Assembly: GCA_015520975.1 (NCBI GenBank)
Contig: WAOZ01000111.1
Location: 1-8,622 of the forward strand
Direction of reading: 5' to 3'
DNA length: 8,622 bases
Source of the DNA: DHVE2 group archaeon
GTDB taxonomy: Archaea; Thermoplasmatota; Thermoplasmata; Thermoplasmatales; Aciduliprofundaceae
Each line of letters opens with the position of its first letter. Within the stretch, counting starts at the first letter, position 1. A model generated the notes under the pieces. The model had not been told where the DNA came from. It made no database searches and saw only the letters and a program-made list of their open reading frames with translations. A program made the translations under genes and the position numbers. This document shows, piece after piece, positions 6,000 through 8,622 of the stretch.

Positions 6000-6704
6000 C
6001 TACCTCCTGTTTTTAAGAATTTTTGTTTGAACATTACCATGCGTTTTCTTGTTAAGCATATCAAGAAATTCACCCTGAATTCCAGCGGGTATTTCAACCA
6101 CGCCAATCCAGGAACCGTCGGGCTGCCATTCTTCCTGCACAATAGCACCCATTCTCGTTAGTTCTCCATAAATCTTCCCGTACATATCTCCGCTGACTTT
6201 TATGGCAATTCTCAGTTTTTCAAAACGAATAGGTATCAAAGGTTTGAGTGCCTTCAAAACAATCGGAATCTGCGCTTCCACGGGTTTGAGTGGATCTATA
6301 TGAACCTTTGCCTCTTCCATTGCCAGCTCAATTCTCTGCGGTGGGTGAGGTGCACCCGTCTGTGGGTTTATGGCATTCCTTGCAATCTCCATTATTATCC
6401 TCTTTTTCTTCTCTTCAAGCATTTTTCTTCTCTGTTCCGTGGTGAGTTGCACTTGGCCCTTGAGAACAATTTCTTTCGCAATGGTATTCACATCCGTTGT
6501 ACCGAAGACTTCTTTTATTGCATCTTCGCCAGCCCTATCTCCTTTCTTTGCATCCTTGAAGATGGTGTCTATAACAAGATAATCCACCACATTCTCTATT
6601 TTTCCGCTTTTTATGTCGTCTATAACATTTGGATCTATCAAAATCTCAAACCTGTGACCTTTATGCTCGTATCTTGCCACGACGGCATCTTCTAACCGCA
6701 CCAT
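6000..6704 (-). CDS. Ribosome assembly factor SBDS (Sdo1 homologue)
   Basis: A 234-residue orthologue of the Shwachman-Bodian-Diamond syndrome protein, which binds the large ribosomal subunit and works with EF-2-like GTPases in late subunit maturation. The opening MVRLEDAVVARYEHKGHRFEI and the block LVIDTIFKDAKKGDRA belong to the first domain. KKRIIMEIARNAINPQTGAPHPPQRIE (split: KKRIIMEIARNAINPQ, TGAPHPPQRIE) is the most conserved family signature, and the last domain (about 160-230) has the ferredoxin-like pattern IRFEKLRIAIKV. Length is typical. The ATG follows the psmA stop by 2 nt. The SBDS-exosome adjacency is a long-known archaeal arrangement that links ribosome maturation with RNA processing. 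Confidence 0.96.
   Translation of the reverse strand: MVRLEDAVVARYEHKGHRFEILIDPNVIDDIKSGKIENVVDYLVIDTIFKDAKKGDRAGEDAIKEVFGTTDVNTIAKEIVLKGQVQLTTEQRRKMLEEKKKRIIMEIARNAINPQTGAPHPPQRIELAMEEAKVHIDPLKPVEAQIPIVLKALKPLIPIRFEKLRIAIKVSGDMYGKIYGELTRMGAIVQEEWQPDGSWIGVVEIPAGIQGEFLDMLNKKTHGNVQTKILKNRR
6002..6007 (-). promoter_or_regulatory. Shine-Dalgarno deciding the Rrp4 start
   Basis: GGAGGT lies eight bases before the ATG at 5993, within the end of the SBDS gene. The in-frame TTG at 5999 is only 2 nt away from it, too close to be used. Confidence 0.75.
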
Positions 6705-6706
6705 TT

Positions 6707-7453
6707 TTATTCCTCACCCTTCTCCTCCTTCTTGTGCTCTTTTATGTATTTCTCCACATATTTCTTAACTTCGTCTTGGGTCATAACGGTGAATTTCTTG
6801 CCCTCACGGATGTATCCTATCTCTATTGTGAGTCTGGTGAGATCATCTTCACTGACGGAATCAATGCCTTTCAGTCCAAGCATAATGGCCTCTTCAAAGC
6901 TCAAATCTTCTCTGTATTCCTTCTCGAAAAGTTCCATAACGATTTCTCTGCCTCCGCCTATGCAATCCGCTTTGTAGCCCATTATCGTTCCACTGGGATC
7001 TGTTTCCAGAAGATGTATGCCTATATCGTCAATACCTGCTATAAGAATTGATGCGCCAAATGGTCTCACACCGCCGTACTGGGTGTACTGCTGCTTGAAA
7101 TCACCTATTCTCTTCACCAGATGTTCCACAGGTACTCTTTCACCATAGGTGACACGCTCTATCTGAGCCACAAGCCTTGCATAGTCCACAAGTACGCGCG
7201 CATCAGCTACAAGCCCGGAAGTGGCACAGCCAATGTGCTCATCAATATAGAAAATTTTCTCCATTGTTGAGGGCTCTATGAGCCTGCTTTTTATGCGTTT
7301 GTCAACCATCAAAAGCACACCATCTTTGAATTTTATACCAATGGTGGTCGTGCCACGTTTTACCGCCGAGCGCGCATATTCAACTTGAAACAATCTCCCA
7401 TCTGGACTAAATACCGTTATTGCCCTATCATATGCCATCTGTGCTGGTTGCAT
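6707..7453 (-). CDS. psmA: 20S proteasome alpha subunit
   Basis: A 248-residue structural subunit of the outer heptameric rings of the archaeal 20S proteasome, which gates substrate entry and docks the PAN or Cdc48 ATPase. The N-terminal gate MQPAQMAYDRAITVFSPDGR and RLFQVEYARSAVKRGTTTIG are the classic alpha signature. TSGLVADARVLVDYAR and YTQYGGVRPFGASILIAGID follow. Lys66 in TMEKIFYI corresponds to the pocket lysine that receives the C-terminal HbYX motif of the ATPase in Thermoplasma. The acidic/basic Lys-Glu tail (from about 230) is ordinary. The ATG has AGAGGTGAT five bases upstream. It is the first gene of the seven-gene minus-strand string; no beta subunit is in the window. Confidence 0.98.
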   Translation of the reverse strand: MQPAQMAYDRAITVFSPDGRLFQVEYARSAVKRGTTTIGIKFKDGVLLMVDKRIKSRLIEPSTMEKIFYIDEHIGCATSGLVADARVLVDYARLVAQIERVTYGERVPVEHLVKRIGDFKQQYTQYGGVRPFGASILIAGIDDIGIHLLETDPSGTIMGYKADCIGGGREIVMELFEKEYREDLSFEEAIMLGLKGIDSVSEDDLTRLTIEIGYIREGKKFTVMTQDEVKKYVEKYIKEHKKEEKGEE

Positions 7454-7487
7454 TATGTATCACCTCTCTTCACTACTCTTCCCGATG

Positions 7488-7510
7488 GATTATATCTTCT
7501 CATTATAAAA
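7488..7510 (-). promoter_or_regulatory. Candidate promoter of the psmA-rpoP string
   Basis: Two TATA-like elements read on the minus strand: TTTTATAATG (7510-7501) and GATATAATCC (7497-7488). Initiation 25 nt after either would leave a leader of about 17-30 nt carrying the AGAGGTGAT ribosome site. Which one is used cannot be decided by eye. Confidence 0.45.
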
Positions 7511-7589
7511 TCTTATGCCCAAAGTTCAGATTATCTTAAAATCATCTATGACTTTTATTGCATTTGCCACCGCGACATATTCGCTCCAC

Positions 7590-7605
7590 AAAAAGATTTT
7601 AAAAG
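7590..7605 (-). terminator. T-tracts after tRNA-Tyr
   Basis: Directly after the discriminator base the minus strand reads CTTTTAAAATCTTTTT, giving two T-runs (four and five). This is usual for archaeal tRNA termination. There is no encoded CCA. Confidence 0.6.
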
Positions 7606-7723
7606 TCCCGGCTCCCGGATTCGAACCGGGGACCTGCGGATCTCTGCTGAGCGGCGTTAATGCCCTCCCCGGGGCATTGCCCAACTACAGTCCGCCGCTC
7701 TAGCCAGACTGAGCTAAGCCGGG
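7606..7723 (-). tRNA. tRNA-Tyr (anticodon GTA), intron-containing
   Basis: The mature tRNA is 75 nt after removing a 43-nt intron. Acceptor strands CCCGGCT and AGCCGGG pair perfectly. The D arm is GCTC/GAGC, the anticodon stem GCGGA/TCCGC closes the loop CTGTAG-A with anticodon GTA at 7688-7686, the variable region is AGGTC, and the T arm is CCCGG-TTCGAAT-CCGGG. The discriminator is A, and the first pair is C1-G72, the identity element of archaeal and eukaryotic tyrosine tRNAs. CCA must be added after transcription. A TATA element lies at the expected distance upstream, and the gene is in the same orientation as psmA, 152 nt before it, probably with its own promoter. Confidence 0.97.
7642..7684 (-). 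other. 43-nt tRNA intron with canonical bulge-helix-bulge
   Basis: The intron lies at the standard place between positions 37 and 38. The central 4-bp helix pairs CUGU (loop 32-35) with GCAG (7647-7644). The 5' bulge is AGU, cut AG^U, and the 3' bulge is AGA, cut AG^A. An inner helix pairs UGGGC with GCUCA, and the rest folds as AAUGCCC/GGGCAUU. This is the strict hBHBh' substrate of the archaeal splicing endonuclease. Confidence 0.93.
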
Positions 7724-7743
7724 TCAGTATGGAAATTAAGATG

Positions 7744-7753
7744 TGATATTTAA
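7744..7753 (-). promoter_or_regulatory. TATA box of tRNA-Tyr
   Basis: CTTAAATATC on the minus strand is centred about 25 nt before the first tRNA base, the usual distance for archaeal stable RNA promoters. Confidence 0.7.
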
Positions 7754-7923
7754 GATTTATGCGTGTTGCGGGTAAGTTGTGTTATCTGGAAAATAGTTCG
7801 CAAGGATTTAAATACGGGGTTGATGTACAAGAATCAGAAGCGAGCACCTTAAAAATGAATGAGCCTGGAAAGCAGAAGAAAACGAGCGGGAAAGATGTAA
7901 TTGCCCATAACCAAAGAGTATAT
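7754..7923. other. Intergenic stretch without a convincing gene
   Basis: Between the tRNA promoter and the stem-loop repeats no reading frame has a ribosome site or recognisable product. An open frame from the ATG at 7855 to 7995 (46 codons) has no Shine-Dalgarno and runs through the repeat hairpins, so it is not called. The only clear signal is the plus-strand TATA element at 7802-7814. The stretch may be remnant DNA next to a decayed insertion sequence. Confidence 0.6.
7802..7814 (+). promoter_or_regulatory. Orphan BRE/TATA element pointing toward the repeats
   Basis: AAGGATTTAAATA has a purine-rich BRE (AAGGA) followed by TTTAAATA, a near-ideal archaeal core promoter. Transcription would begin near 7838 and run into the tandem hairpins and antisense to the transposase remnant. 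No coding gene follows, so it may drive a non-coding RNA or be a relic. Confidence 0.5.
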
Positions 7924-8024
7924 GGGGGTTTAGAAAAGAGCAATGCCCTTTCAAGGGATGGGTTTGGAAAGGGAAACCATAGGTGTCCCTTTTAGGGGGT
8001 TTAGAAAGGGGGCCTTGCCCCCTT
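7924..8024. repeat. Three imperfect tandem stem-loop repeats
   Basis: Three units of about 34-37 nt each contain the head GGGTTT(A/G)GAAA followed by a hairpin. Heads are at 7924-7936 and 7995-8007 (identical GGGGGTTTAGAAA), with a diverged copy around 7960-7970. The hairpins are 7933-7952 (imperfect, loop AAT); 7968-7992 (AAAGGGA/TCCCTTT with an inner ACC-ATA-GGT); and 8006-8024 (perfect 8-bp AAGGGGGC-CTT-GCCCCCTT). Arms differ between units but pairing is kept, which suggests selection or duplication of a structured element. The last hairpin abuts the point where the transposase homology ends. It may be a REP/MITE-like repeat or a terminator array. Confidence 0.7.
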
Positions 8025-8622
8025 CTTTGCGAGTATTTCTTTTTCCACTCTGGAGATTTGCTTAGTTTGAGCAATCTCCGACGCAATCCATGACGAGCAT
8101 TTTCGCGGATTGCAATGTATGGTTTTCCACCTCTGTTCAGCACAAATCGGATGTTTCGCAGGGAATCGTAGCCCTTGTCCACATAGACTTCCTCTATTCT
8201 CTTCTCTTCCTCCAAAAGAGGAATGAGATAAGGGGAATCGTTCACATGCCATTTAGTAACGATTGCGTTGGTAATGAGCTTTGTGTTAATATCCACAGCA
8301 ACGTGCAATTTCAGCCCTTCTCTGAGTTTTCCTATCTCTCCGATTCGCTGCGTGTAGTAGTATGAACGGTAAGAGAGTTGAATACCTGTGGAGTCCACGG
8401 CAAATTTGCTCGGTATTCCCACTATTTTCACTATTTCTCTAAGCACTATGCGGAGCCAGTGCTCCGGTATCCTTTTGAGCTCTCTTGAAATTGTGCTTAG
8501 AACCCCTTTCTTTAAAAGAAAGGTGTCATAGCCCCATGAAACGGGGCTTGCTCACATCTTCCGATGCTCGTTCATCCCCAAAGAATCTGAAATCTGGAGC
8601 ATCCTTTCTATACTTCCTACAT
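8025..8622 (-). pseudogene. Broken DDE transposase (IS5/IS4-like), 5' end beyond the window
   Basis: Remnant of an insertion-sequence transposase of the DDE type. The frame read from 8446 shows the first Asp in FAVDSTGIQLSYRSYYYTQR, then LKLHVAVDINTKLI, the second Asp in VYVDKGYDS, and GGKPYIAIRENARHG. It then stops being transposase-like after KKKYSQRR, exactly at the stem-loop repeat, so the catalytic Glu region and C-terminus are missing. Upstream the sense frame continues to about 8534 (GYDTFLLKKGVLSTISREL), but the preceding part, KYRKDAPDFRFFGDERASED, lies in another frame and ends at a TGA (8528-8526). Removing one G from the G-run at 8535-8532 would restore RFMGYDTFLL. With two lesions it is not expected to be active. 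Terminal inverted repeats are not visible. Confidence 0.85.

Noticed and set aside
7385..7660. Plus-strand open frame ending near the tRNA
   Set aside because: It runs antisense to the psmA start and through the tRNA-Tyr complement, including the PAPGFEPGT-type residues that typically come from translating a tRNA T arm.
7815..7860. Possible C/D box guide RNA (GTTGATGTA resembling a C box)
   Set aside because: No proper RTGATGA C box together with CTGA D boxes at archaeal spacing could be found.
7855..7995. 46-codon plus-strand frame after the orphan TATA element
   Set aside because: There is no Shine-Dalgarno, no recognisable protein pattern, and the second half is the stem-loop repeats translated.
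7924..8024. Possible CRISPR array
   Set aside because: Repeat heads are short and diverged, and the unit length of 34-37 nt leaves no unique spacers of proper length; each unit is itself a hairpin.
7808..8024. C-terminal extension of the transposase frame from 8024 to 7808
   Set aside because: The translation after KKKYSQRR is Pro/Ser/Phe-rich sequence arising from the hairpin repeats and intergenic DNA, with no match to the expected Glu-containing end.
8505..8523. Inverted repeat CCTTTCTT-TAA-AAGAAAGG
   Set aside because: It falls within the transposase sense frame encoding FLLKKG and has no other sign of regulatory function; chance pairing of an A/T-rich coding stretch is enough.

Overview
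The window is archaeal. It carries the conserved exosome/proteasome gene string (psmA, SBDS, rrp4, rrp41, rrp42, rpl37ae, rpoP), a tRNA-Tyr with a bulge-helix-bulge intron and no encoded CCA, BRE/TATA-like promoters, and Shine-Dalgarno sites of the GGTGA/GAGGTGA type. The gene set and protein sequences suggest a euryarchaeon-type lineage, possibly near the Thermoplasmatota, but that placement is a guess. Bases 1-19 are identical to the Tn5/Nextera mosaic-end adapter. The left edge is therefore a contig end with untrimmed adapter, and the right edge stops inside a transposase, so the source is probably a shotgun or metagenome contig.

Layout. 20-1911 (minus): a compact operon, read right to left, of a cytosolic SHOCT plus beta-helix (bactofilin-like) protein, a 58-residue two-helix membrane protein, and an ABC-type ATPase cut by the contig end. 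1912-2031: a divergent promoter region with a 16-bp perfect palindrome and further GTTGA/TCAAC half-sites. 2032-3400 (plus): an overlapping gene trio of winged-helix regulator, GNAT acetyltransferase and flavin-reductase-like protein. The regulator has a SHOCT-like tail resembling the head of the divergent beta-helix protein. 3408-7453 (minus): the seven-gene string from psmA to rpoP, with gene junctions of +6 to -17 nt. It couples proteasome alpha subunit, ribosome maturation factor SBDS, the RNA exosome cap and ring subunits, a ribosomal protein and a small RNA polymerase subunit. 7606-7723 (minus): tRNA-Tyr(GTA) with a 43-nt intron. 7754-7923: no convincing gene, but a strong-looking orphan plus-strand TATA element. 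7924-8024: three imperfect tandem stem-loop units. 8025-8622 (minus): a broken DDE transposase that lacks its 3' end and is frameshifted near its 5' end.

The informational string is ordinary and well conserved. The least described part is the divergent module at 20-3400. It looks like a one-component regulator controlling a membrane/ABC operon, in the style of bacterial envelope-stress (Lia/Yvl-like) loci. That reading is inference from domain content, spacing and the operator-like palindrome.
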